Shown piece after piece: positions 1 to 8,500 of a DNA stretch of 64,000 nucleotides; position 1 is the stretch's first letter; each line of letters begins with the position of its first letter. Position numbers and translations under genes: made by a program. The stretch comes from an uncultured Lachnospiraceae bacterium (GTDB taxonomy: Bacteria > Bacillota > Clostridia > Lachnospirales > Lachnospiraceae). The notes below the pieces were generated by a model, which was not told the origin of the DNA, made no database searches, and was given only the letters and a program-made list of their open reading frames with translations. The DNA lies in contig CACZLA010000005.1 of the NCBI GenBank assembly GCA_902781895.1, forward strand, positions 1 through 64,000, in the 5' to 3' direction.

Positions 1-63
1 GCACGAAGTGAGAATATTGCTCGACATCTTTCCAAGGCGTATGAAATGGGTATAAAATTTTGA
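1..63 (+). CDS. C-terminal end of an unknown protein (partial)
   Basis: The first frame is open from the window edge and ends at a TGA at 61-63. It gives only 20 residues, ending EMGIKF. The ending with Ala, Tyr and Gly spacing faintly recalls a Sel1/TPR-type repeat, but this is too short to assign. No terminator follows before the next small gene. Confidence 0.35.
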   Translation, partial: ARSENIARHLSKAYEMGIKF

Positions 64-142
64 GACACTCAAAACTTCCCGTTTGTCGAGATTAAGCGAC
101 AGTAAGATATACCGGAAGATAACCAACTATAGGATTTATAAA

Positions 143-415
143 ATGAACAATATACAGATGTGCGAAATGCTCAAAAAATTGAATGAATGGGAATTTGTAG
201 ATGGTTTTTCGGTCGGTGGGTTTGAATACATGGGTTTTTCCGGAGTGTCCCCAAATAAACTGATCATCATATCGTCACAAAAGGAAACAGTATTTGACTG
301 CGATAATAAGAGCATGTCGGAAATAGAGATTGATATTGATGATTCATATATTTCGGATAAAGGTTGTTTGAAACCGGTTGTCATGCTTCGTATGGGACAA
401 TCAGAACATAGATGA
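143..415 (+). CDS. Small hypothetical protein, 90 aa
   Basis: I do not recognise this protein. It is acidic in its C-terminal half (repeated Glu-Ile-Asp residues) and has no signal peptide or membrane segment, so it is probably cytoplasmic. The frame stays open upstream to a TTG at 83. I chose ATG 143 because AGGA at 131-134 sits 8 bases in front of it and the upstream residues are basic and unstructured. It lies 25 bases before the next gene and may share its transcript. It sits in a patch with several truncated genes, so it could itself be a remnant. Confidence 0.5.
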   Translation: MNNIQMCEMLKKLNEWEFVDGFSVGGFEYMGFSGVSPNKLIIISSQKETVFDCDNKSMSEIEIDIDDSYISDKGCLKPVVMLRMGQSEHR

Positions 416-440
416 GAAGTAGTAGGAGGAGAATTCAAAT

Positions 441-1010
441 ATGTCATTATTCAGCAAGCTATTAAAAAAAGATGTAAAAGAGAATGATGGGAATAAAAAT
501 GATTTACCTATGCAAACGCAGGATAGAATCTGCATAGAGACACATTTTGCTACATTTACATATATTAATTATCCGAATGAAGTAGGATATGAGGCGGATA
601 TAAACTGGTATGATATGCCGGAAGATGAAGAAGGGCGTTTATCATACATTCCTGTTGGTTGTTATATAGATTGTAATACATCGGAAACAACAGAGGCGTC
701 GCTTTGTCTTGATCGTTTGACAAGATTGTTTGAGGACAGATATGGAACCGATATCAGAGTAAAGCTGGCGGTGGCCAATTATTATGCAGATGAAAATGGA
801 CTTATTAAAACCAATTCCGGCGAAATGATTTCAAAGGAAGACTTAATGAATGAGTTGGAAATCAGGTTTATATCCGTAACCAGAGACGGAAAAACAACAT
901 ATTCGTTGTATCATATAAGTCTTGATATTGAAGGAGATATTCATATAGTATTTGCTGAAGATGGTTCGGTAACTGTTACGGGAGATAAAGAATTTTATAA
1001 TTTTGAGTAA
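441..1010 (+). CDS. Hypothetical protein, possibly DUF2262-like, 189 aa
   Basis: A soluble acidic protein without signal peptide or transmembrane segment. The order of short blocks is a beta-rich start around residues 33-50, a central helix near LCLDRLTRLF, an alternation of short strands, and an ending GSVTVTGDKEF. This resembles the DUF2262 type of uncharacterised protein, but I match it only by general pattern. The start is well supported: AGGAGG lies about 9 bases before ATG 441. The stop at 1010 directly abuts a gene remnant, which suggests a recombination breakpoint just behind this gene. Function unknown. Confidence 0.6.
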   Translation: MSLFSKLLKKDVKENDGNKNDLPMQTQDRICIETHFATFTYINYPNEVGYEADINWYDMPEDEEGRLSYIPVGCYIDCNTSETTEASLCLDRLTRLFEDRYGTDIRVKLAVANYYADENGLIKTNSGEMISKEDLMNELEIRFISVTRDGKTTYSLYHISLDIEGDIHIVFAEDGSVTVTGDKEFYNFE

Positions 1011-1012
1011 AT

Positions 1013-1591
1013 CCATGGAATGATGAAGATTATCCGTATATATTGCCTCTTAACTTTGGTATGAATATCACGGAAGAAAATGTGCTGGAACTGTATTTCC
1101 ATGGAGCGACAGAAGGGACAAAATTGGATTTGATTGCAAAAGATAATCGGGCAGGCTTTGAAATGGATTGTGAGCATAATGAAGTTCCACTCAATATTGG
1201 TGGTTATAAGTATGATAAGACTACTAAGACATTTCCTGTATTCATTAATTATGACAAAAGTGATGATATACAGGATACGATAAAGTATGAGGATCATTTC
1301 ACCTCAAGAAGTACGTTGATAGCTATATCCAAACAGAGCAGATCTCTGGAATCAGAAGATGTTCAGAACTTCCTTTATGCAAAAGAACGAGGCATAGATG
1401 TTGAACTATTCGTGAGAAAGAACAAGGACGATAAGATATCCAAGGAGTTCTATTATCTTGGTAGAATGACAGCTACAGGCAATACGAATGAATTCATTAT
1501 GGCCAATACTGATAAGTCTGCCGTGGAGATAGAGTGGAAGTTGGATACACCTGTAAGAGAAGATAGCTATCAGTATATTGTTAATGGATAA
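1013..1591 (+). pseudogene. Chimeric remnant: pyridoxamine-oxidase fragment joined to a DUF3427 helicase tail
   Basis: The reading frame runs from about 1013 and has no proper start; the best is TTG 1043. Codons 1016-1185 read NDEDYPYILPLNFG and later YFHGATEG and GFEMDC. These are core motifs of the small FMN-binding pyridoxamine 5'-phosphate oxidase family, but its N-terminus and C-terminal half are missing. From about 1190 the same frame reads NIGGYKYD, INYDKSDDI, TKYEDHF-like and FYYLGRM blocks, which are the C-terminal DUF3427 domain of certain DEAD/DEAH helicases. The helicase body is absent. Two unrelated fragments are thus fused in one frame. I see no ribosome site. The intact paralogue of the first part lies at 3132. 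Confidence 0.7.
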
Positions 1592-1621
1592 ATATATAGA
1601 CTTAATGTATGGAGACAGAAG

Positions 1622-2203
1622 ATGAGTTTACACAAGATAATAGACTTAACAGAAGCTGACTTTGGCTGTGAGGAACATTTAGATGGACCTCATGCAGTTC
1701 TGGTTTTTGAAGATGGTACCAGACGCGAGGTTTCCGAAAAGTGGATATCAGATAATAAAATAGAAGAAGGAAAATCTGTTTGGATTAAAGATGATAAAAC
1801 AATAATCAAGGCAATCAATGTAGTTGCAGCAGTTATTCGTCATGGTGATAAGATATTTGCAACGCAGCGCGGTTATGGTGATTTTAAAGACAGATGGGAA
1901 TTTCCGGGAGGAAAGATTGAACCCGGAGAAGATCCTAAAGAGGCACTTGTCAGAGAGATAAAGGAAGAACTGGATACTGAGATAAAAGTAGGAAACCTTA
2001 TAAAAACAGTAGAGACAGATTATCCCACATTTCATATAACTATGCATGTTTACTGGTGCGAAATAGTAAAGGGTGAACTGACGCTTCTGGAGCATGAGGC
2101 GGCTAAGTGGCTTGAAATTGATTCAAAGCTTCCAACAGCGGTAGACTGGCTGCCGGCTGATCTGGAAGTGATTTTAAAGTTATTAGGTGATGAAGTTGGA
2201 TAA
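1622..2203 (+). CDS. NUDIX hydrolase, MutT-like nucleoside triphosphate pyrophosphohydrolase
   Basis: The protein has 193 residues. The first 55 or so form a small N-terminal domain (HAVLVFEDGTRREV region). A MutT-type NUDIX domain follows from about residue 65, with the box GGKIEPGEDP...REIKEEL near residues 98-120, matching Gx5Ex7REUxEE. Such enzymes hydrolyse oxidised or unusual nucleoside triphosphates (for example 8-oxo-dGTP or CTP types) to the monophosphate. The start is ATG 1622 with GGAG at 1611-1614. NUDIX genes of this type often stand beside or within DUF3427 helicase genes, so the DUF3427 remnant just upstream is probably its former partner. The substrate cannot be told from sequence. 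Confidence 0.9.
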   Translation: MSLHKIIDLTEADFGCEEHLDGPHAVLVFEDGTRREVSEKWISDNKIEEGKSVWIKDDKTIIKAINVVAAVIRHGDKIFATQRGYGDFKDRWEFPGGKIEPGEDPKEALVREIKEELDTEIKVGNLIKTVETDYPTFHITMHVYWCEIVKGELTLLEHEAAKWLEIDSKLPTAVDWLPADLEVILKLLGDEVG

Positions 2204-2472
2204 AATAATTAGATTTGGATGGATAGCACTTTTGCTTGCGATGGTTGGCGATATTGTCATTCAAAAGTGATGAGGGTGCTACAGGAATTGTAAGTATCAT
2301 TTGTTTTGTTATTGCTATGGCTTTCTTTGTTTTGTTTGTGATGTCTGATAAACCGGAGTTCTCTGATACGATTATAGATAATGAGGGATTATGGCAAAGG
2401 TTTAATCTGATATTTATGTATGTGCCACTCATTATGGTCGCTATCAGGCAGATGAAGATTGGTAGGGATTAA
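2190..2472 (+). pseudogene. DUF998-type membrane protein with an internal deletion
   Basis: From ATG 2190, overlapping the end of the NUDIX gene, one frame reads a typical N-terminal membrane segment (FGWIALLLAMVGDIVI) and stops at 2268-2270. Another frame, open from 2236 to 2472, gives the C-terminal part: SFKSDEGATGIVSI, a membrane helix, MSDKPEFSDT, and NEGLWQRFNLIFMYVPL. These are the two ends of one family of roughly 200-residue integral membrane proteins. The middle helices are missing and the junction lies near 2240-2262. The frame change makes a full product impossible. The 78-residue tail alone is unlikely to be functional. Confidence 0.7.
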
Positions 2473-2558
2473 GATGCCATAAAACTTGTGGTTGCAGAAA
2501 TGGTTGATGGTGCAAGGTTCGGGGTATTGAGGCGTTTTAGGATAAATAGGAGATAAAA

Positions 2559-3104
2559 ATGAAGGCATTGATCATAAATTGCAGTCCTGTTCGTACAGGG
2601 GCAACTGCTGAAATAGTTAAGTTAGTTTCAGAACAGTTATCAAATAGATATAGTGTTAAAAGTATTTGCATAGATGATTATACCTATGCTTTTTGTAGAG
2701 GTTGTCGTTCATGCCATAGTACAGCAAAATGCGTTATGAGAGATGCAACGGTCATCGAAAATATAATGGATGAGTATGATGCGGCGGATGTAATTGTTTC
2801 GGTTTCCCCATCATATTGGGCTGATATTCCCGGGCAGTATAAGGCATTTATAGACAGATGCACGCCCTGGTGTGATACACATGAACCACATGCGTCGATT
2901 AGGGAAGGCAAGAAGGGATATTCGGTTGCTCTCAGAACAGGCTCGGGTATGCATGAGTGCGACAGGATAATTCAGAGTATTGAGCACTTTTATGGGCACT
3001 TACATATTGAATGCTCCGGACACCTCGGACTTACATCAATTGAGTATAAGGATAATGTTGAACCGAGGAAAAAAGAAATAATTGAATTTTGCAAGAGCAT
3101 ATAA
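2559..3104 (+). CDS. Flavodoxin-like iron-sulfur flavoprotein / NAD(P)H-dependent FMN reductase
   Basis: The protein has 181 residues. It opens with a flavodoxin fold start, ALIINCSPVRTGATAEIV, whose SPxxxGxT loop binds the FMN phosphate. A CRGCRSCHSTAKC cluster at about residues 46-58 has the Cx2Cx2Cx5C spacing known from iron-sulfur flavoproteins. The ADVIVSVSPSYWADIPGQYK segment is the second flavin loop, followed by the conserved FIDRC. It is expected to be a cytoplasmic electron-transfer or reductase protein. AGGAG lies 8-9 bases before ATG 2559. It is followed after 27 bases by a flavin-oxidase-like gene, probably in the same transcript. Confidence 0.85.
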   Translation: MKALIINCSPVRTGATAEIVKLVSEQLSNRYSVKSICIDDYTYAFCRGCRSCHSTAKCVMRDATVIENIMDEYDAADVIVSVSPSYWADIPGQYKAFIDRCTPWCDTHEPHASIREGKKGYSVALRTGSGMHECDRIIQSIEHFYGHLHIECSGHLGLTSIEYKDNVEPRKKEIIEFCKSI

Positions 3105-3131
3105 CTTTCAGCTTAAACTTCGAGGGAGAGG

Positions 3132-3617
3132 ATGAGTTATTCAACAAATATGAGAAGAAATGACAGAGAAATAACAGACAAAACTTTAATTAAACAATTT
3201 ATTGCAAAAGAACGGATTATTAGAATTGCATTCTATGATAATGGCGATCTGTATATAGTTCCGCTTAATTATGGATTTATACATGAGAATGACAAATATG
3301 TTTTCTATTTTCATGGAGCTAAGGCAGGTCGAAAATACGAACTTAGCAAATCCTCACCTAGTGTGGGATTTGAAATTGATGGTGCATATGAATTATTAGA
3401 GGCTGATGTTGCGTGTGATTATTCAGCTAAGTTCCAAAGCGTTATTGGTACGGGCAGGCTATCAATAGTTGAAGATGATGTAGAAAAGATAAAAGGATTA
3501 AATGCCTTAATGAAACATATTTCTGGAAAATCTGAATGGAGTTTTTCTAAAGAAATGGTTGATGCAGTTGCGGTTTTTCGTTTAGAGGTTGAGAAACTTT
3601 CATGTAAGGCAAAGTAA
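3132..3617 (+). CDS. Pyridoxamine 5'-phosphate oxidase family (NimA-like) flavoprotein
   Basis: The protein has 161 residues. It contains the family's split beta-barrel motifs: MRRNDREITD at the start, the YIVPLNYGF strand, YFHGAKAGRK, VGFEIDGAYEL, and YSAKFQSVIGTGRLSIV. Members bind FMN or a related cofactor; NimA-type relatives reduce nitroimidazoles, but most have unknown substrates. GGGAGAGG precedes ATG 3132. It shares a likely transcript with the upstream flavoprotein, so the two may act together in redox chemistry. A partial relative of the same family lies at 1016-1185, suggesting an old duplication. A strong terminator follows. Confidence 0.85.
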   Translation: MSYSTNMRRNDREITDKTLIKQFIAKERIIRIAFYDNGDLYIVPLNYGFIHENDKYVFYFHGAKAGRKYELSKSSPSVGFEIDGAYELLEADVACDYSAKFQSVIGTGRLSIVEDDVEKIKGLNALMKHISGKSEWSFSKEMVDAVAVFRLEVEKLSCKAK

Positions 3618-3680
3618 CATTATATTTCAGAATAAACGACTAACGCAAATCGGCAGTTTAACGCGGTGCCCATTCGCATT

Positions 3681-3720
3681 CCCCTCTTTACTGGACAAAC
3701 TGGTAAGGGGGGCTTTTTTC
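3681..3720. terminator. Rho-independent terminator between convergent genes
   Basis: CCCCT...TACTGG pairs with CTGGTA...AGGGG across a short loop (two G-T pairs) and is followed by six T. It ends the 2559-3617 transcript, and the stop codon of the opposite-strand membrane gene lies at its edge. Confidence 0.8.
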
Positions 3721-4273
3721 AGCTATAATCATCCGTGGTGAGTAACTGATACAAATAAAAGACTGCCGGTACAGCCATTACGATCCATTTCAGATTCAGA
3801 AGGGCATTTGCAGTATCTGTTTTATAGGTGGTGGAAAGTGCTTCGTAGAAGTTGTCAAACAGATTGGTTCCGATGTTTTTGATCATTTCTTCGTAGTAGA
3901 TTCCGGTTGCTCTGGTAACAAGGAAAATATTTGCTATAAGTGATATAATGAAAACTATAATTGTCCATTTATTTGGTGTGTTACGGCCCATCAAGTTCGC
4001 TATAACGATAAGGCCTATAAAGAACAGTATCATATAAAGTCCGCTTCCAACGGCGGAGAATGTGATATAGCCTGCGTGACTGCTGACGTTATGCAGCAGG
4101 ACGAAGACAAGGAATTTTTCGTATAGTATTGTGAGGATCAGAATGATGGCGATGCCGATAATAATTACCGTAGTCAGATTGGCGGAATTTGTGTCATCAC
4201 GGCCGTGCTTATGGAAATGCAGGAGTGCGATGAAAACTCCATATACAAGAAAAACAAGGATGTAATGTAACAT
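3719..4273 (-). CDS. Hypothetical integral membrane protein, 184 aa
   Basis: About five hydrophobic helices can be seen: residues 3-20, 34-58, 72-98, 102-122 and 160-178. An exposed loop of about 35 residues before the last helix contains YYEEMIKNIGTNLFDNFYEAL. I do not recognise a family. There is a His-rich turn (HFHKHGRDD) after the first helix that could bind a metal, but this is a guess. It is a single gene on the minus strand, convergent with the flavoprotein pair and divergent from the methyltransferase at 4358. Confidence 0.65.
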   Translation of the reverse strand: MLHYILVFLVYGVFIALLHFHKHGRDDTNSANLTTVIIIGIAIILILTILYEKFLVFVLLHNVSSHAGYITFSAVGSGLYMILFFIGLIVIANLMGRNTPNKWTIIVFIISLIANIFLVTRATGIYYEEMIKNIGTNLFDNFYEALSTTYKTDTANALLNLKWIVMAVPAVFYLYQLLTTDDYS

Positions 4274-4357
4274 TTTACGTGCTCCTATATTACATGGTGA
4301 AAAAGGCTTTATGTTTTAAGTATACATTTTATTTACTAAGATACAAGGGGGAAGAAT

Positions 4358-5026
4358 ATGAGAGATAATAAATCAGCTCATAATTCCGCAGTATATGATG
4401 CTCGTATAGAGAATGTACTGCCATATTACAGAGAGTACCATTTCCAAATCATGGATATGGTTAACTCTATGGGCTTTAAGGATGTGAAATGGCTTGATAC
4501 GGGATGCGGAACCGGAACACTGGCTATGAGGGTTCTGGAGGAAAGAAGTGATGTGAGTTTTACGCTCTCTGATCCCTCCGAACAGATGTTGGCAGTGGCA
4601 AAGGAGAAGCTGGCCGGAAGAGATATAAGATATATTGTGGGGACATCTCAGGAGCTTGAATTTGAGTCGGAGTTTGATGTGGTTACTGCGGTGCAGAGTC
4701 ATCATTATCTGCAGCCGGATGAGAGAAGGTTGGCAGTTCAGAAATGCTACAATGCACTTCGGGACAGCGGCATCTTTATGGTGTTTGAGAATATAAGGAT
4801 GACCACTGATGAGAGCGAAGCTATAGCTCTTTCGAGATGGGCGAAGTATCTTGAGGAACATGGAAATACTCAGGAAGAGATACAGTTTCAGATGGACAGG
4901 AGAGGCACGGAGGTTCTGCCTATCACGATAGAGGAACATATAAAGGTTCTGAGAGATGCAGGCTTCAAATCTGTAAATCTGCTGTGGGCGTCGTACCTGC
5001 AGGCAGGACTTTGGGCGATAAAATAA
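4358..5026 (+). CDS. Class I SAM-dependent methyltransferase
   Basis: The protein has 222 residues with a Rossmann methyltransferase core. Motif I is LDTGCGTGTLAMRVLE (about residues 46-61), which binds S-adenosylmethionine. LSDPSEQML is motif II, and FDVVTAVQSHHYL is the motif-III/IV region. The C-terminal third is helical and likely forms the substrate cap. The double His in QSHHYL is unusual but occurs in small-molecule methyltransferases. AGGGGGA lies before ATG 4358. It is followed after 44 bases by an unknown gene. The substrate cannot be read from the sequence. Confidence 0.88.
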   Translation: MRDNKSAHNSAVYDARIENVLPYYREYHFQIMDMVNSMGFKDVKWLDTGCGTGTLAMRVLEERSDVSFTLSDPSEQMLAVAKEKLAGRDIRYIVGTSQELEFESEFDVVTAVQSHHYLQPDERRLAVQKCYNALRDSGIFMVFENIRMTTDESEAIALSRWAKYLEEHGNTQEEIQFQMDRRGTEVLPITIEEHIKVLRDAGFKSVNLLWASYLQAGLWAIK

Positions 5027-5070
5027 GATAGATAAATATACTTGATATAAAAAAATTTCGGAGGGGTTAC

Positions 5071-5403
5071 ATGGCAGCAAATTTTACAGACAGAGTACTG
5101 GCCACAGCGCCGCTTATGATGCTGGTGGAAAGGCTGAGAAGAGTTCAGGGTTATCAGATCACTAAGGAATATGCTGATGGATTCGGCGGGGCGATTTTTG
5201 AGCTTATCCATTCTATATCCTTTTCATCCTGGGGTGAAAATATAACAATTCATTTTTCAATATATAACAATACCCAGACACTTGTTGAGATAAAATCAGA
5301 GTGTACTCTTCCTACGCAGGTGGTTGACTGGGGAAAAAATAAGAAGAATGTTACGGCCATTATGAGTTACCTTTTGAATGGAATCATGGTGAGCAGGATA
5401 TAA
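5071..5403 (+). CDS. Hypothetical protein, 110 aa
   Basis: A small soluble protein I cannot assign. It starts with a helical part (VLATAPLMMLVERLRRVQGY) and continues with alternating strands (GGAIFELIHSISF, ENITIHFSIYNN, TLVEIKSECTLPTQVVDWGKN), suggesting a compact alpha/beta or barrel fold. It has no signal peptide. CGGAGGGG lies just before ATG 5071. It follows the methyltransferase closely and may be co-transcribed. Confidence 0.6.
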   Translation: MAANFTDRVLATAPLMMLVERLRRVQGYQITKEYADGFGGAIFELIHSISFSSWGENITIHFSIYNNTQTLVEIKSECTLPTQVVDWGKNKKNVTAIMSYLLNGIMVSRI

Positions 5404-5488
5404 ATGGAATAAAAGACAGGCTATAAGAAGATAGTAATTTGTGTATTTAAGGCTACAAATCTTTACTATTTAATGATAATATAATATT

Positions 5489-5513
5489 GGTGTCAAAAGA
5501 TTCTTTTGGCGCC
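5489..5513 (+). other. Perfect hairpin upstream of the cyclic-di-GMP gene
   Basis: GGTGTCAAAAG pairs along its full 11 bases (two G-T pairs) with CTTTTGGCGCC over a three-base loop. No T run follows, so it is a poor terminator. It sits in the 162-base gap before the GGDEF/EAL gene, about 50 bases upstream of its start, and could be a leader-RNA element or an operator. Confidence 0.4.
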
Positions 5514-5565
5514 ATATGATATACGGATTGAGCAGTAAATATTTTGATTCGGAGAGGGCATCGTT

Positions 5566-8500
5566 ATGGGAGAAAGCACCAATGGAAAAAATGCTCCAAT
5601 AACCTTTGGAGAGATAGCGTTGGCACTTGCTGCAGATTATGACAGCATTTTTGTTATTGATGCAGATGATGACAGTTACGTGGAGTACCTTGCACAGGGC
5701 GATGATAAAGAGCTTGTTAAAAGAGCGTCAGGCGAAAATTTTTATACGGATGTTATAAGAGATTGTCGTGAGCAGGTTTATCCTGATGATCAGGACTTTT
5801 TTATAGCTTCCTTTAAGAAGGAAAAAGTAACCGAGATACTTAAAACGGGAAAGTCCTTTTCTCTGAATTACCGTCTGATGGTGGATGGTAATCCTTTGTA
5901 TTACTACCTTAAGACCATCAAGGGTGTTGGAAATAAGGTAATAATCGGTGTAAGAAATGTTGATAAGCAGACGAGAAGAGAGATAGATGCGAAATCCCAG
6001 CTTGAGACCTACAGTCATATAGCGGGGGCTCTTGCCAGTTGTTTTGAGGTTATCTATTACATCAATATTCAGAATGGTAATTATATTCAGTACAGCTCCA
6101 GTGATGGATATTCGAAGCTGGGGACAACTATAAAAGGTGATGATTTCTTTTTAGATGCAGCGAGAGATATCAGAAAATATATTCACCGGGATGATATGGA
6201 AACTGTTCTGTCTGAAATGGATAAGACAAGGTTTCTTCATAATCTTGAGGAAACCGGTATGCATACCTTTGAGTACAGACAGCAGCTTGGCGATGAAATG
6301 CGTTATGTATCTACAACTGTAGTACGTCCGAAAAATGATGTGGATCATATCGTTATGGGTGTATTGAATGTGGATGCACAGAAAAAACGTGAGCAGTCCA
6401 TTATCAAAGAAAATGAGATATTTGATGAGATAGCTATGGCGCTGGCTGCAAGGTATGAGGTTATATATCATGTTAATATCATAACCGATGAGTATGCGGA
6501 ATACAGTGCAAGTGAAAAGTATACCAGACTTGCTGTAGGAACCACCGGAAAGGATTTCTTTACAGATACCCGTAGAAATATGGAGCGGGATATATATCCG
6601 GAAGATCTTCCTATGATGATCAAGGCGATGAGTAAGGATTATCTGTTAAAGAACCTTGATGAATCAGGTAAAATATTCCTGAACTATCGTCTTATGCTGG
6701 ATGGACGTCCTCAGTATGTTACCCTTTTTGCAGTTCGTCCTAAGGAAGATTCAAATCATATTCTTGTTGCGGTTGCAAATGTTGATGCGGCAAAGCGTAA
6801 GGAAATGGAATTTGAAGCCGCTATTGATTCGGCTATGGATATGGCGAACAGAGATGCTCTCACCGGAGTAAAGAATCTTCATGCTTACACAAATTCTGTT
6901 AATCAGCTGGATGATTCTTTGAAGGATAAACAAATTGAAGACAATCCATTTGCCATAGGCGTATTTGACATAAACGGGCTTAAGCAGGTGAATGATACGT
7001 ATGGTCATAGTGCCGGAGATGATTTTATAAAAAGTGCGTGTGAGATAATATGCGAGATATATAAGCACAGTCCGGTCTTCAGGATAGGCGGAGATGAGTT
7101 TGTTGTTATCCTGAAAGGAAGCGATTACATAAGACGTGATGAGCTGTTTATAGAGTTTAAAAAGAAACAGAGAGAAAACAGAAAAAAAGGTGTTGTTACT
7201 CTTGCGGGCGGCATGTCGGATTTTAATCCGAAAATGGATGCATGTGTGCAGGATGTATTTAGGCGTGCCGACAGCCGTATGTATGAGTATAAGAAGATAT
7301 TTAAAGAATCTCAGGATGATGATGCCGGAGATGATGCATATCCTGAATCAAGACGTATCAAACTGGATAAACTCTTTGAGGCTTTCTCTATAGTCGCAGA
7401 AGGTACATACGTTTATCTTTGCGATATGAGATATGATGTTTCCAGATGGTCGAAGAATGCGGTTAATACCTTTGGACTGCCTGATGAATATATGTTCAAT
7501 GCCGGAAGTATTTGGGAGAAGAGGATACATCCTGATGATATTACGGTTTATCATACCGAGATAGATAATATCTTCCGAGGAAAAACCGTTGGACATGATA
7601 TGCAGTACAGAGCCAGGACACTGGAGGGGGATTACATCATCTGTACCTGTCGTGGAACTGTACTTATCGATGAGACCGGTGAACCGGAATATTTCGCGGG
7701 ATCCATACGTAATCACTCTATACAGGAGAATATAGATACCCTTACCGGACTAAGTAATCAGTACGGATTTCTTGAAACTCTTGATGAGAACATGAAGAGA
7801 GAAAAAGAGATGGAGATTATTCTTCTCGGTATAGGAAAGTTTGCTGAGTTTAATGATGTGTATGGATACCATTTCGGTAATAAGATACTTCAGAAATTCT
7901 CGCGTCAGCTTTATGAATTTGTTGGAAATACCGGAAATGTTTTCCGAATGGATGGAACTAAGTTTGTGGTAATGTTCAATACATTTGAAACCGAGGAGAT
8001 ACATAAGAGATATGAAGAAATCAGAAGAATCTGCAGGACTGAATTTGTGGTGGATGGGAAAAATATCATCCTTGATCTGAATGCAGGTCATATCTCAGTT
8101 AAGAATTTTGATGTTGATCCCCAGACGGTATATGCGTGTCTGAGCTTCGTTTACAGTGAGAGTAAGCTCCATAGACAGGGAGATATAGTTGACTTTACGG
8201 ATGATCTGAATAACAACAATTCAGAACGGATCGAGCAGCTTCATTATATCCGTGGTTCTATCATGAAGAACTATGAAGGCTTCTACCTGCTTTATCAGCC
8301 GGTAGTGGATTCAAATACTGAAAAAATTGTGGGTGCCGAGGCTCTGATAAGATGGAAGAGCGAGAAGTACGGAACTGTTCCTCCTGATCAGTTTATTCCT
8401 CTTCTGGAGAAGGATCCCTTGTTCCCTGAACTGGGTGAATGGATTCTTGAGACAGCACTGAAGGATGCAAAAAGGATTATGCAGCTGGTTCCGGAATTTG

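Noticed and set aside
2473..2558. Possible further gene remnant between the DUF998 fragment and the flavoprotein
   Set aside because: A short open stretch exists but matches nothing I can recognise.
4373..5080. 235-codon minus-strand frame opposite the methyltransferase
   Set aside because: The plus-strand gene has SAM-binding motifs and a ribosome site; the opposite frame has no recognisable pattern.
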